Positions 46,452 to 54,104 are shown, numbered from the stretch's first letter. The stretch: DNA of 64,000 nt from a virus (IMGVR_UViG_3300042691_044682:1-64000); one strand, 5' to 3'. Notes: generated by a model not told the origin, from the sequence alone. Made by a program: numbers and translations.

Positions 46452-46673
46452 ATGAGCCAATTGCTGAAAGCGGTCGACGTCTATGGGCTGCTGCGCGAGC
46501 GGATCGCCGCCGCAGGCAGCCAGCGGGCCTACGCCACGCGCGTCGGCATCAGCCCTCAGTTCCTCTCCGACGTCCTCATGGCGCGCTCCGAGCCCTCGGC
46601 CGCCATCCTGGCCGACCTCGGCCTGCAGCGGGTGGTCCGCTACATCAGGAAGGATACGGTGAATGCCGGATAA
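46452..46673 (+). CDS. Small HTH regulator
   Basis: 73 residues from ATG 46452 (GGAGGGAG 6 bases before). Contains a helix-turn-helix (GSQRAYATRVGISPQFLSDV, then LMARSEPSAAILADLGLQRV) ending VVRYIRK, a pattern I know from short phage DNA-binding proteins. Overlaps the GapR gene by 11 bases. Probably acts on the palindrome upstream. Confidence 0.72.
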   Translation: MSQLLKAVDVYGLLRERIAAAGSQRAYATRVGISPQFLSDVLMARSEPSAAILADLGLQRVVRYIRKDTVNAG

Positions 46674-46941
46674 CAAGGCGACCAAGCAGACATCCGACGA
46701 GGCCGAGGTCGGCGGCATCGCCGCCGAGCGGCTTCGTTCGATCATTGAGCGCATCGAACGCCTCGAGGAGGAGAAGAAGGCGCTCTCGTCCGACATCAAG
46801 GACATCATGGCCGAGGCCAAGTCCGCCGCCTTCGACGTGAAGGTCCTGCGCCAGATCCTCAAGATCCGGAAGGCCGAGCCCGCCGAGGTGGAGGAGCAAG
46901 AAACCTTGCTCGACCTCTACCGCCGCGCGCTCGGGATGTGA
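46663..46941 (+). CDS. gapR: GapR-family (DUF2312) nucleoid protein
   Basis: 92 residues. ERLRSIIERIERLEEEKKAL, SSDIKDIMAEAKSAAFDVKV, LRQILKIRK and LLDLYRRALGM match DUF2312/GapR. Chromosomal GapR of alphaproteobacteria is a dimeric-to-tetrameric clamp on overtwisted DNA ahead of replication and transcription. A phage copy may manage its own supercoiling or interfere with the host. GTGA overlap with the GcrA-like gene. Confidence 0.9.
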   Translation: MPDNKATKQTSDEAEVGGIAAERLRSIIERIERLEEEKKALSSDIKDIMAEAKSAAFDVKVLRQILKIRKAEPAEVEEQETLLDLYRRALGM

Positions 46942-47522
46942 GCGCCATGGCCTTCAGGGATCCTCCCCAGGATTGGCCGCCCGAGGACATCGCGCGGCTG
47001 CGCGAGCTCTGGGCGACCGGCATGTCCACGGCGAAGATCGGCCAGGCGATGGGCCGCACGAAAAGCGCGGTCGTGGGCAAGGCGCACCGCCTCGATCTGC
47101 CCGGGCGGAAGTCGCCGATCAAGAAGGCCGCCGCGCCGGCGCCGAAGCCGGCAACCAGGCCGGCCGCCGCGGCCCCCAAGATCCAGCCCGAGAAGGCTCC
47201 TCTTCAACGCATCCCCCTTCTGCGGGGCGGGGCCGCGGCGTTCCAGCACATCATGGCGCGCAACGCGCAGGCCCGCGCCGCTGACCAGGCCCCGACGCCG
47301 GAGCCGCAACGCGAGCTCCGCGAGGCTCCTCCGCCCGCCGTCTCCGCCGCGGTGCGGGAGTCGGGGCGCGCGTGCCGCTACTGCCTGCCCTCGGGCCAGG
47401 ACTTCCCGCGCTGGCGCTACTGCGACGCCCCGATCCAGGCCGACGGGCGCCGCTACCCCTACTGCGACGAGCACTATTACCGCTGCATCCAGCAGCGGGC
47501 CGAGAAGCAGGATGCGGCGTGA
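46938..47522 (+). CDS. gcrA: GcrA-type cell-cycle regulator
   Basis: 194 residues from GTG 46938 (overlaps GapR stop); ATG 46947 is the alternative. N-terminal DWPPEDIARLRELWATGMST, AKIGQAMGRTKSAVVGKAHR, LDLPGRKSPI is the GcrA DNA-binding head; the C-terminal region has CRYCLPSG, RYCDAP and YCDEH, the sigma-70-interaction/zinc-like part. GcrA activates host sigma70 promoters, many with methylated GANTC. A phage copy could redirect cell-cycle transcription; target sites unknown. Confidence 0.88.
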   Translation: MSAMAFRDPPQDWPPEDIARLRELWATGMSTAKIGQAMGRTKSAVVGKAHRLDLPGRKSPIKKAAAPAPKPATRPAAAAPKIQPEKAPLQRIPLLRGGAAAFQHIMARNAQARAADQAPTPEPQRELREAPPPAVSAAVRESGRACRYCLPSGQDFPRWRYCDAPIQADGRRYPYCDEHYYRCIQQRAEKQDAA

Positions 47523-47713
47523 TGGGCGACCTGTTCGGCGGCTCTCTCCCCATCCCGCTCGAAGCGCAGATCAAGGAGGTCGAGCGGGAGATCGCGCAGC
47601 GCGAGCGCGTCTACCCCCGGTGGGTCGAGGCTGGAAAGCTCCCGCGCGCCACGGCCGACCGGCAGATCGCAGTCATGCGCGCCGTCCTCCACACACTGAA
47701 AGGGCTTTGCTGA
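47522..47713 (+). CDS. Small phage protein with RERVYPRWVEAG motif
   Basis: 63 residues. KEVEREIAQRERVYPRWVEA is a core I know from many short phage proteins, with a basic helix after it (ADRQIAVMRAVLHTLKG). Overlaps both neighbours by one base. No function established. Confidence 0.72.
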   Translation: MGDLFGGSLPIPLEAQIKEVEREIAQRERVYPRWVEAGKLPRATADRQIAVMRAVLHTLKGLC

Positions 47714-48183
47714 TGCGCCCCGCCCCCTGGCTGCACCTCGAGCCGCATCGCCTGGGCGGGCTGTATGCCTCGCCCTACGGCTCGCCCTACGGCGCCTTCG
47801 AGGTCCTGCACAAGCCGACCGCGACGACGCTCCGCATCATCGCCTCCTCCGATGTCTTTGAGCACGTCTCGGTCAGCACGGCCCGCCGCACGCCAAACTG
47901 GGCGGAAATGGAGTTCGCCTGCCGCCTGTTCTGGGACGAGGAGGAGGCGGTGATGCAGCTGCACCCGCCGCGCAGCCAGTGGGTGAGCAACCACCCCTAC
48001 GTGCTGCACCTCTGGAAGCCGGCCGACCCGGCGACGCCGATCCCGCTGCCGCCGCAGCTGATGGTTGGCATCCCTGGGGTGGAATTCGACCCGAACAACC
48101 CGAGGGACCGCGACGCGGCAGCGGCCGTGCATGCCGCCCTCTCCCAGAAGCTCGATGCGCACCTGCGCTCGGGAGGCCGCTGA
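47713..48183 (+). CDS. DUF7694-like protein
   Basis: 156 residues. VFEHVSVSTARRTPNWAEME, CRLFWDEEEAVMQLHPP, YVLHLWKP match a phage/plasmid domain family (W-x-x-M ... FW-x-x-EE-x-V-x-Q ... LHLW) that I believe is DUF7694. Function unknown. TGATG links to neighbours. Confidence 0.65.
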   Translation: MRPAPWLHLEPHRLGGLYASPYGSPYGAFEVLHKPTATTLRIIASSDVFEHVSVSTARRTPNWAEMEFACRLFWDEEEAVMQLHPPRSQWVSNHPYVLHLWKPADPATPIPLPPQLMVGIPGVEFDPNNPRDRDAAAAVHAALSQKLDAHLRSGGR

Positions 48184-48437
48184 TGCCGCTGTTCATCTCG
48201 GTCGCGATGCTCCGCGACCCCGTGCGGAATCGCGTCTTCAACCACACCCTGGTGACCATCGCCCCCAACGAGGCGAAGGCCATCGAGGCCGCCAAGGCGG
48301 ACCTGGCGCGCATCCATCCCACGATGGAGCTGCGGGACGGTTCCATTCTCATGGTCGAGCCGGCCGCGATCCGCGCCGCCTATGCCGAGCTTGCCGGCAC
48401 CAAGCCCGCCGCGTCCGGCGAAGGCCGGATGCAATGA
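48183..48437 (+). CDS. Hypothetical protein
   Basis: 84 residues. Alpha/beta, LFISVAMLRDPVRNRVFNHT, EAKAIEAAKADLARIHP. Coupled to both neighbours by short overlaps (TGATG, ATGA). Unknown. Confidence 0.58.
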   Translation: MPLFISVAMLRDPVRNRVFNHTLVTIAPNEAKAIEAAKADLARIHPTMELRDGSILMVEPAAIRAAYAELAGTKPAASGEGRMQ

Positions 48438-48613
48438 GCGCGCCCGGGGCCGACCGCAAACCGATGGTCGTGCATTGCGGCGACTGCAAGCACGTCTGGA
48501 CGGCCTGTTGGCTGCCGATGGACGCGCTCAAGGTCGCGCGTCTGGTGAAAGGGCTCTGCTGCCCGTCCTGCGGCGCGACGCCGAAGCGGATCTTCATGGG
48601 AGACGGCACATGA
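48434..48613 (+). CDS. Small zinc-ribbon protein
   Basis: 59 residues with HCGDCKHVW and CCPSCGA: two Cys pairs 34 residues apart, a likely zinc ribbon. I know the shape V-x-C-x-x-C-x-H-x-W from small phage proteins. Function unknown. Confidence 0.68.
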   Translation: MSAPGADRKPMVVHCGDCKHVWTACWLPMDALKVARLVKGLCCPSCGATPKRIFMGDGT

Positions 48614-48849
48614 CCCGCGCCCCCAAGCGCGTGCGCGAGATCCTCGGCGCCCTGGGCGATGCGTGGGTGTGGGACGGCTTCACCGGCGGCCACCACCTCC
48701 GGTTCCGCCACAGGGCCAGCGGTGCAGCCCTGTTCGCCGCCAGCACATGCAGCGGTCATCCCCGCCGCGATCTGCAGAACACCCTGGCCATGGCCCGGCG
48801 CCTCGAGCGCCAGACGACGCCAGACGGAGTGCGCGCATGCAAACGTTGA
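48610..48849 (+). CDS. HicA-like small protein
   Basis: 79 residues from ATG 48610 (ATGA overlap). FTGGHHLRFRHRASGAALFA, then STCSGHPRRDLQNTLAMARR recalls the dsRBD-like fold of HicA-type RNases, with G-G-H-H at the usual catalytic His position. No HicB partner is next to it. RNase activity is inferred only. Confidence 0.58.
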   Translation: MTRAPKRVREILGALGDAWVWDGFTGGHHLRFRHRASGAALFAASTCSGHPRRDLQNTLAMARRLERQTTPDGVRACKR

Positions 48850-49070
48850 GCCTCGCGATCATCGTGCTCGCCGGCGCGGTCATCCCTTCGTTCTTCCTGT
48901 ACGCCGTCGTCTATGAGCTGCGGACCGGGAAGAGCTTTGCCCTGGGCGGCCCATCCACGCCGCTCTCCGAGAAGGGCCCGTTCGCGGCGGCGATGGTCGT
49001 CCTCATGGTGCTGAGCAATCTCATCCTGGTGATCGCCGGCATCGCCCTCTTCGCGGAGAAGAACCTGTGA
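48837..49070 (+). CDS. Small two-span membrane protein
   Basis: 77 residues. Two hydrophobic segments (LSLAIIVLAGAVIPSFFLYA; AAAMVVLMVLSNLILVIAGI) flank a charged loop. Overlaps the preceding gene by 13 bases and the next by GTGA. Function unknown. Confidence 0.62.
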   Translation: MQTLSLAIIVLAGAVIPSFFLYAVVYELRTGKSFALGGPSTPLSEKGPFAAAMVVLMVLSNLILVIAGIALFAEKNL

Positions 49071-49426
49071 CCAAGCAACCCAGTCTCGACATGCCGGCGG
49101 CCGTACCGGCGGACGGGCGCGTCGTTCCCATCGCCGACCCGAAGTTGCGCGTCCTCGTGCTCGCGATGCTGGGCCTCCGGGCGGCGAGGAGCGTGCTCGA
49201 GCAGGAAGGCAAGTTCGCCCACGGCCTCGCGGGCATGCAGGTCGCCAGGACGCTCATCGAGCGCGAGTACTTCCAGACGGAGGCGGAGGTGCACCGCCGC
49301 CTGCCCAAGGTGATGGCGGCCGCCGGCGTCGACCTGAGCGCGTGGCAGGCCTGGGCGTTCAAGGATGGCGGCGAGGCCGTTGTGTGCCGCCCGTTCGCGG
49401 ACGCGATCGAGGAGGTGAAGGGATGA
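49067..49426 (+). CDS. Hypothetical protein
   Basis: 119 residues from GTG 49067 (GTGA overlap). Mostly helical, LRVLVLAMLGLRAARSVLEQ then AEVHRRLPKVMAAAGVDLSA. No known motif. Confidence 0.58.
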   Translation: MTKQPSLDMPAAVPADGRVVPIADPKLRVLVLAMLGLRAARSVLEQEGKFAHGLAGMQVARTLIEREYFQTEAEVHRRLPKVMAAAGVDLSAWQAWAFKDGGEAVVCRPFADAIEEVKG

Positions 49427-49950
49427 CCGACGCCCCCGACATGCAAGCTGCCGTGCCGGGTCCGGCTGCCGAAGCATGGATCCCCACCGACTATTCGGAC
49501 GAGATCATCTACCACACCACCGACCACCCCTCGGAATGGCTCATCCCCCGCGGCTCCGGGCATGTCCTCGGCGATGAGCACGGAGAGGAGCCGCATGACG
49601 ACGTGCCGCTACTCAAGGACGGCGACATCATCAGCTTCGATCGGCGGACGCAGCACGGCACCGGCACCCTCACCGTGCATCACCTCCCCGACGAGGACGA
49701 GGATGATAGCGGCTGGAGCCGCTGGACGATCGACCCGCCGATGCCGGCGGCCCCGTCAGGGGCGGACATGCATCTCTGCCTGGCCGACGACCCGGAAATC
49801 TACGGCGTCGAGCCCGGCGAGGTGGCTGACGAGCTGGACCCCGGCACCTACACGGTGCGCTTCTACGCCTGGGTCTCCGTGCCGTTCCGCTACGACGCCA
49901 AGGCCGGCGAACTGGTGCGCCTGGTCGCGGGCAAAAGGGCGCCGGCATGA
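49423..49950 (+). CDS. Acidic hypothetical protein
   Basis: 175 residues. Low-complexity acidic stretch (HHLPDEDEDDSGWSRWTIDP) and aromatic strands (TYTVRFYAWVSVPFRYDAKA). Overlaps its neighbours by ATGA. Could mimic DNA because of its strong negative charge; this is speculation. Confidence 0.58.
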   Translation: MTDAPDMQAAVPGPAAEAWIPTDYSDEIIYHTTDHPSEWLIPRGSGHVLGDEHGEEPHDDVPLLKDGDIISFDRRTQHGTGTLTVHHLPDEDEDDSGWSRWTIDPPMPAAPSGADMHLCLADDPEIYGVEPGEVADELDPGTYTVRFYAWVSVPFRYDAKAGELVRLVAGKRAPA

Positions 49951-50609
49951 CCGACCGCCCCATAATCTTTTCAGGCAGCATGGTCAGGGCGCTGCTCGAC
50001 GGACGCAAGACCCAGACGCGGCGGATCCTGAAGCCGCAGCCGAAGACCTTCCGCATCACTGAGGACGGGGTCGAGCAGGACGCCCCGGTGATCCTGCATC
50101 ATACCGAGAGCGAGCCCTGGCCCAAGGTAGCGATCGGGCGCGTCATCACCCGCCAGGAGGTGCGTTACCGCCCCGGCATGCGCCTGTGGGTGCGGGAGGC
50201 GCACGCGACCAGCGCGAATCCAGATCTCAAGCCGTGGTATCGCCTCGATCATCCTGAGGCCACGGCCGCAGGCCCCCGGGTGGACGTCAAATGGCGCCCC
50301 TCCATCCACATGCCGCGCTGGGCCAGCCGCTTCACCCTGAACGTGACCGCGGTGCGCGTGGAGCGGCTGCAGCAGATCAGCGAGGCGGATGCGATGGCGG
50401 AGGGGATGATCAATCTCGGCGGCCGCGGTGTGCCTGACTGCTGGTGGCACAGCCACGACGGCCTCTCTCGCGCAGGCGCCACGGCGCGAGCTGCGTTCGG
50501 GATGCTCTGGGATGATCTCCACGGCGCCGGCGCCTGGGACGCGAACCCCTGGGTGGTCGCCATCACCTTCGGCGTGGCCAAGAGGAACATCGACGAGGCT
50601 GCGCCATGA
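49947..50609 (+). CDS. ASCH-domain phage protein
   Basis: 220 residues. PIIFSGSMVRALLDGRKTQT, RRILKPQP and SIHMPRWASRFTLNVTAVRV, RVERLQQISEADAMAEG are the conserved blocks of the widespread phage ASCH-type protein. ASCH domains resemble PUA domains and can bind RNA or modified nucleosides. Role in the phage is unknown. Confidence 0.78.
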   Translation: MTDRPIIFSGSMVRALLDGRKTQTRRILKPQPKTFRITEDGVEQDAPVILHHTESEPWPKVAIGRVITRQEVRYRPGMRLWVREAHATSANPDLKPWYRLDHPEATAAGPRVDVKWRPSIHMPRWASRFTLNVTAVRVERLQQISEADAMAEGMINLGGRGVPDCWWHSHDGLSRAGATARAAFGMLWDDLHGAGAWDANPWVVAITFGVAKRNIDEAAP

Positions 50610-50764
50610 CCGGGCACTACGAGCGGCACGCCGCCTATCAGATCCTCGCTGGCTGGATCCGCCTCGAGCACGCCGGCGCGCGGCGCCGCGAGGCGGTCAG
50701 CTTCCGCGCCGCCGACGACATGCAGGACCTCTGGACCTGGATCCTGCGGGAGGGGCTGGCATGA
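50606..50764 (+). CDS. Tiny hypothetical protein
   Basis: 52 residues (MTGHYERHAAYQILAGWIRL ... DMQDLWTWILREGLA), overlapping both neighbours by ATGA. Basic N-terminal half and aromatic C-terminus. Read by direct translation; coupling supports it. Confidence 0.52.
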   Translation: MTGHYERHAAYQILAGWIRLEHAGARRREAVSFRAADDMQDLWTWILREGLA

Positions 50765-51153
50765 CCGCCCGCGCCCTCCGCATGCTCTACCGCGAGGTCC
50801 CCGAGGTGAAAGGCTGCCTGACCGGCTGCGGCAAGTGCTGCGGCCCGGTGCCCTGGTCGCCGGCGGAGCTCGAGCGGGTGGCATCGCGCATCCCGCCGGG
50901 AACGCTGTCGAGGCCGGCGCCATCCGGCCCCACCGAGATGGTGATGCTCATCAACCCCGTGACGGGCGGCTGCGCCATGCTCGACGCCGAGAAGCGCTGC
51001 ACGGTCTACGAGGCGCGCCCGCTGATGTGCCGCATGTTCGGCGCCGTGGCCGGTCCTGGGCTCGAATGTCCCTTCGGCGCCCGTGCCGGCCGCCCGCTGT
51101 CCGATCGGAAGGCCGGCGCCCTGGCGCAGCGCTACAAGCGCGAGGCGCCATGA
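50761..51153 (+). CDS. YkgJ-type cysteine-cluster protein
   Basis: 130 residues. KGCLTGCGKCCGPVPW and later GGCAMLDAEKRCTVYEARPL, MCRMFG match the YkgJ/CxxCxxCC family, proposed to chelate zinc or iron. Often found near ASCH-type genes in phages. ATGA overlaps on both sides. Function unknown. Confidence 0.78.
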   Translation: MTARALRMLYREVPEVKGCLTGCGKCCGPVPWSPAELERVASRIPPGTLSRPAPSGPTEMVMLINPVTGGCAMLDAEKRCTVYEARPLMCRMFGAVAGPGLECPFGARAGRPLSDRKAGALAQRYKREAP

Positions 51154-51542
51154 CGCAGCTCGGGCTGTTCGACACGGCCGACGGCTCCGACCGGCACGGC
51201 GGCATGGCCATGCCGGACTGGCTGCACGACGAGCTATGGGGCGAACGGAAGGTCGCTGCCACCGTGTCGCGCGGCAAGGGCGCCCAATGGGTGATCGAGG
51301 TGGTGCAGGCGCCCGACCGCTCCTGCTGGTTCGCCGCCTACGCCTACGACTTCTGGGACGCGCCGGACGGCACGGCCTGCGGCGGCGGCACGCCCCTGTG
51401 CCACCGCGGGGAGACGCGCGAGGCGGCGATCGCCGCGGCGGCGCGCGCGCTCATGGCCCGGTTGCCCGACCCCGACAAGCTCAAGGGCAAGGCCCGGGCG
51501 CACGTCCGCGCCTTCCTCGAGGGCCTGGAGCGCGTCGCATGA
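51150..51542 (+). CDS. Hypothetical protein
   Basis: 130 residues. Basic to neutral, beta-rich (QWVIEVVQAPDRSCWFAAYA) with helical end. Overlaps both neighbours by ATGA. Family not recognised. Confidence 0.58.
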   Translation: MTQLGLFDTADGSDRHGGMAMPDWLHDELWGERKVAATVSRGKGAQWVIEVVQAPDRSCWFAAYAYDFWDAPDGTACGGGTPLCHRGETREAAIAAAARALMARLPDPDKLKGKARAHVRAFLEGLERVA

Positions 51543-51898
51543 CGGCGCTCCGCCTGCCCGACTGGCCGCTCCTGATGGACCAGCCGACGCTGCAGCGCTA
51601 CCTGAGCCTGACGCGTCGCCAGCTGAAGGCCTATCTGGCCGCCGGCCTGGTTCCCCCGGCGCGCGAGCACCTGCCCGGCCAGCTGCGCTGGCACCGCGGC
51701 GAGGTGGATGCTTCGATCGCCCGCGCATGGGGGATGCGCCAGGCGGAGGAGCCAGGGGATGCGATCAGGGAAGCGAAGCAGCGCCTTGAGGGGCTCGCCG
51801 GCCCGGCCCGCCTACGTCCAGGCCGTGCAGGCGGCCAGCGGCGCGACCTACCTCTACTACCGCCGCAACGGCCGGCGAATCCCCCTTCCCGGCCCTGA
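51539..51898 (+). CDS. AlpA/excisionase-like protein
   Basis: 119 residues. WPLLMDQPTLQRYLSLTRRQ, then LKAYLAAGLVPPAREHLPGQ, LRWHRGEVDASIARAWG resembles the small winged helix of AlpA/MerR-like excisionases, usually placed just before the integrase. Its last 140 bases overlap the integrase start. It probably directs excision; inferred from fold pattern and position. Confidence 0.65.
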   Translation: MTALRLPDWPLLMDQPTLQRYLSLTRRQLKAYLAAGLVPPAREHLPGQLRWHRGEVDASIARAWGMRQAEEPGDAIREAKQRLEGLAGPARLRPGRAGGQRRDLPLLPPQRPANPPSRP

Positions 51899-52982
51899 GG
51901 GGTCGGAAGCCTTCCGGATCGCCTACCAGCAGGCTGAGAGGTTCTTCGAGGGCGCCTTCGCTCCCCCTGGCTCTGGGCGCCACACCGTCGAGGACGTCAT
52001 CACCGCCTACCTCGACAGCGCCGACTATCGCCAGCTCGCGCCCAAGACCCGCGCCGACTACCGCCGTGTGCTGGACGGCTTCCGGACCCACTTCGGCGAC
52101 CTCCCGGCGGCTGCGCTCACCGAGCCCTGGATCGAGGAACTGCGGGCCAGGTACGCTCCCGACCACAGCCGCGGCGATGCCGGCCACGCGATCGAGTGGA
52201 ACGCGCTGCGCGCGCGCATGATCAGCGCCATGCGCCACTACCGGCGGGTTCACCCCGAGGCCGGTCTGGCGAACCCATGGGAGGCGTCCCGCCGCCTCAA
52301 GCCGCCGGTCAGCACCGCGCACCGGCCCTGGCCGCCGGAGGTGCTCCTGGCCGCGCTGCGCGCGGCGACGCCGGAGTTCCGCGCGCTGCTGGTCGGCTAC
52401 CTCCTCACGGCGCAGCGCGGCGGCGACGTGACCCGCTTCGGGCCGGAGCAGTACGACGCCGCCAGCCGGACGCTCACGCTGAGCCAGGGCAAGACCGAGG
52501 TGCCGCTGCGGATCCATGTGCCGGCGCCACTGGCGACCGCGATCGAGGCGATGCGCGGCCGCGGCGCGACCAGGCTATTCGTCACCCCGCGCGGCCGACC
52601 ATGGACGACAGCCAACGCGCAGGAGACGCTGGCGCGGCTGCTCGAGCAACTCGGCCTGGCGCGCTACACGCTGCACGGGCTCCGGGCGACAGGCCCGGTG
52701 GCGCTGAAGATGCTCGGCTTCGAGAACCGCGCCATCCGGGCGCTGACCGGGCACACCTCCGACCGCAACCTCGAGGTCTACCTGCGCGGCGTGGAGCACT
52801 ACCCGCTCGCGCGCGAGGCGCAGGAAGCGCTCGCCGGCGTCTTCGGGCCAGTGATCGAGGACGCGCTCGCCGGATCCAACGAGCGCCGATTCAGCGGTGT
52901 GACCGGGCGCGCGGCCCGCGCAGGTGGCAAATCAGTGGCAAATGACAAATCTGGGCGGCGGGAGAAGGCTCTAAGTGATTGA
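51759..52982 (+). CDS. int: Tyrosine-recombinase integrase
   Basis: 407 residues from ATG 51759 (GGAGGAG 7 bases before). Catalytic set visible: LLTAQRGGDVTR (Arg), SQGKTEVPL (Lys), YTLHGLRATG (H-x-x-R), LTGHTSDRNLEVYLRG (His and the Tyr nucleophile). An N-terminal core-binding domain precedes it. It would recombine phage attP with a host tRNA gene; the tRNA-end segment right after its stop is the likely site. Confidence 0.92.
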   Translation: MRSGKRSSALRGSPARPAYVQAVQAASGATYLYYRRNGRRIPLPGPEGSEAFRIAYQQAERFFEGAFAPPGSGRHTVEDVITAYLDSADYRQLAPKTRADYRRVLDGFRTHFGDLPAAALTEPWIEELRARYAPDHSRGDAGHAIEWNALRARMISAMRHYRRVHPEAGLANPWEASRRLKPPVSTAHRPWPPEVLLAALRAATPEFRALLVGYLLTAQRGGDVTRFGPEQYDAASRTLTLSQGKTEVPLRIHVPAPLATAIEAMRGRGATRLFVTPRGRPWTTANAQETLARLLEQLGLARYTLHGLRATGPVALKMLGFENRAIRALTGHTSDRNLEVYLRGVEHYPLAREAQEALAGVFGPVIEDALAGSNERRFSGVTGRAARAGGKSVANDKSGRREKALSD

Positions 52983-52990
52983 TTTTACTC

Positions 52991-53018
52991 TGGCATCCCG
53001 TACGGGATTCGAACCCGT
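52991..53018 (-). other. Probable attP: 3'-end segment of a tRNA gene
   Basis: On the minus strand 53018 to 52991 reads a perfect T arm (ACGGG-TTCGAAT-CCCGT) followed by a 7-base acceptor strand, discriminator G and CCA. The matching 5' acceptor, D arm and a well-paired anticodon stem are absent, so this is not a full tRNA gene. Located 8 bases after the integrase stop. Tyrosine integrases often use such tRNA ends as their crossover identity block. Confidence 0.7.
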
Positions 53019-53237
53019 GTTACCAACGTGGACACCACGATTTGCGCTAGATCAATGCCTTGAACCGGCAAATTTTCCAGGGCGCCGCCTGGTGCACCAC
53101 ATCGCCAGCACATCACTTCACATCGGCTTCATACGATCGGTAGGTTTTTTTCCTATTCTCCTGTGATACGGTGGAGCGATGACAACCACCTCGGCGGCGC
53201 TGGTCCGCCTGCCCTCCTGCATTGCCGTCGAGACCGC
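53019..53237. promoter_or_regulatory. Arm-site or promoter region after attP
   Basis: 219 bases between attP and the next gene. Contains GGCAAATTTTCC, repeated TCACATC-like words (about 53112-53127), and TTTTTTTCCTATTCTCCTGTG (53147-53167), an A/T-rich promoter-like stretch resembling that at 35905. A 20-codon leader reading frame at 53179-53241 overlaps the next start. It could carry integrase arm sites and a plus-strand promoter. Confidence 0.45.
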
Positions 53238-53651
53238 ATGAGCGAATCGCCGGCGAGCGACACGCCCATCCTGTCGCCGGACGCGGTCTTCCGGATCTGG
53301 AACGCCTGCTTCTTCGTCGACGCGATGGACCGCCCCGAGGACCTGGTGCGCGTCGACGGCATCATCACCAGCGTGCCCTTCAGCCGCACGCGCGTGGGCA
53401 ACCATGCCGCCGAGATCAAGGTCCTTCTGCTGGAATTACCGGAGCAGTTTCGACGCAGCGCCGGTGGCGGGTGGACCTTCCTCAACGCCTGCACGGACCG
53501 CCGCGGCCGGTTCTGGACGGGCGAGCACACGGCCATGGAGCAGCTGGTGCTCCTGGGCGTGGCGGCGGGGCTGGTGAGCTGGACGCTGCCGCGGGACCTC
53601 TGGTCGATCCTGCCCGGCGGGATGCCCTACCTGCGGGTGGAGGACCAATGA
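53238..53651 (+). CDS. Hypothetical protein next to attP
   Basis: 137 residues from ATG 53238. LSPDAVFRIWNACFFVDAMD, then SVPFSRTRVGNHAAEIKVLL, then EHTAMEQLVLLGVAAGLVSW. Alpha/beta. Stop overlaps the next start (ATGA). No recognised family. Confidence 0.58.
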   Translation: MSESPASDTPILSPDAVFRIWNACFFVDAMDRPEDLVRVDGIITSVPFSRTRVGNHAAEIKVLLLELPEQFRRSAGGGWTFLNACTDRRGRFWTGEHTAMEQLVLLGVAAGLVSWTLPRDLWSILPGGMPYLRVEDQ

Positions 53652-53860
53652 CCGACGCCGAGCTGCTGAGCGCGATGAATGCGATCTGCCACCACCAGGT
53701 GGCGCGAAGCGTCCATCCGCTCACCTGCGGGAACGACAGCAACCACCCTCCCCTGTTCCCGCTCGTGCATGCGCAGCGCATCGTGCTGCGCTGCGCGCAT
53801 TGCGACTACCGCCAGACCTACCTGCCCGACATCGTCAGACCTACCTGCCCGACATCGTGA
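53648..53860 (+). CDS. Small Cys/His protein, C-terminus shifted by a tandem duplication
   Basis: 70 residues. HPLTCGNDSNHPPLFPLV and LRCAHCDYRQTY give Cys pairs resembling a known small phage zinc-type protein. A 23-base unit is exactly duplicated in tandem (53813-53835, 53836-53858), which shifts the frame and ends the protein with RPTCPTS. Without it, the frame would run on to KSAAACTRA and stop overlapping the next ATG (ATGA), as is usual here. Confidence 0.62.
   Translation: MTDAELLSAMNAICHHQVARSVHPLTCGNDSNHPPLFPLVHAQRIVLRCAHCDYRQTYLPDIVRPTCPTS
53813..53858 (+). repeat. 23-base exact tandem duplication
   Basis: CAGACCTACCTGCCCGACAT plus CGT, twice in direct succession. Twenty-three is not a multiple of three, so the duplication changes the reading frame of the gene it lies in. 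Confidence 0.9.
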
Positions 53861-53885
53861 AGAGCGCTGCCGCCTGCACCCGGGC

Positions 53886-54104
53886 ATGAGCCAAGAGGAC
53901 GTCGGCCACAGGTTTGACGTGAAGGGCGGCCGGGTGTCGGAGGTCTTGCACGGCCACTACGACCCGGGCGGATCGAAGTGGGACAAGATGATGACCAGGG
54001 TGAGGCGGGATATCGGGAGACGGTCCGCGCCGCGGGCGTCTACACCGGCATCGAGTTCATCTGATCCACGAACGACGAAAGGCCCGCCGGGCCCCAGGGA
54101 GTGA
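53886..54104 (+). CDS. Small HTH-like protein, 3' end possibly frameshifted
   Basis: 72 residues. MSQEDVGHRFDVKGGRVSEV, LHGHYDPGG reads as a helix-turn-helix. The last third is Ser/Pro-rich and runs into the terminator hairpin. In another frame TVRAAGVYTGIEFI with a stop at 54063 looks like a more natural ending, so a one- or two-base shift near 53998 is possible. Confidence 0.5.
   Translation: MSQEDVGHRFDVKGGRVSEVLHGHYDPGGSKWDKMMTRVRRDIGRRSAPRASTPASSSSDPRTTKGPPGPRE

Noticed and set aside
48610-48849. A HicA/HicB toxin-antitoxin pair.
   Set aside because: The HicA-like shape is visible, but no HicB-like antitoxin is adjacent; an orphan RNA-binding protein is as likely.
52991-53065. A complete tRNA gene on the minus strand.
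   Set aside because: Only the T arm, acceptor 3' strand and CCA are clear; no matching 5' acceptor or D arm is visible and the anticodon stem is poorly paired.
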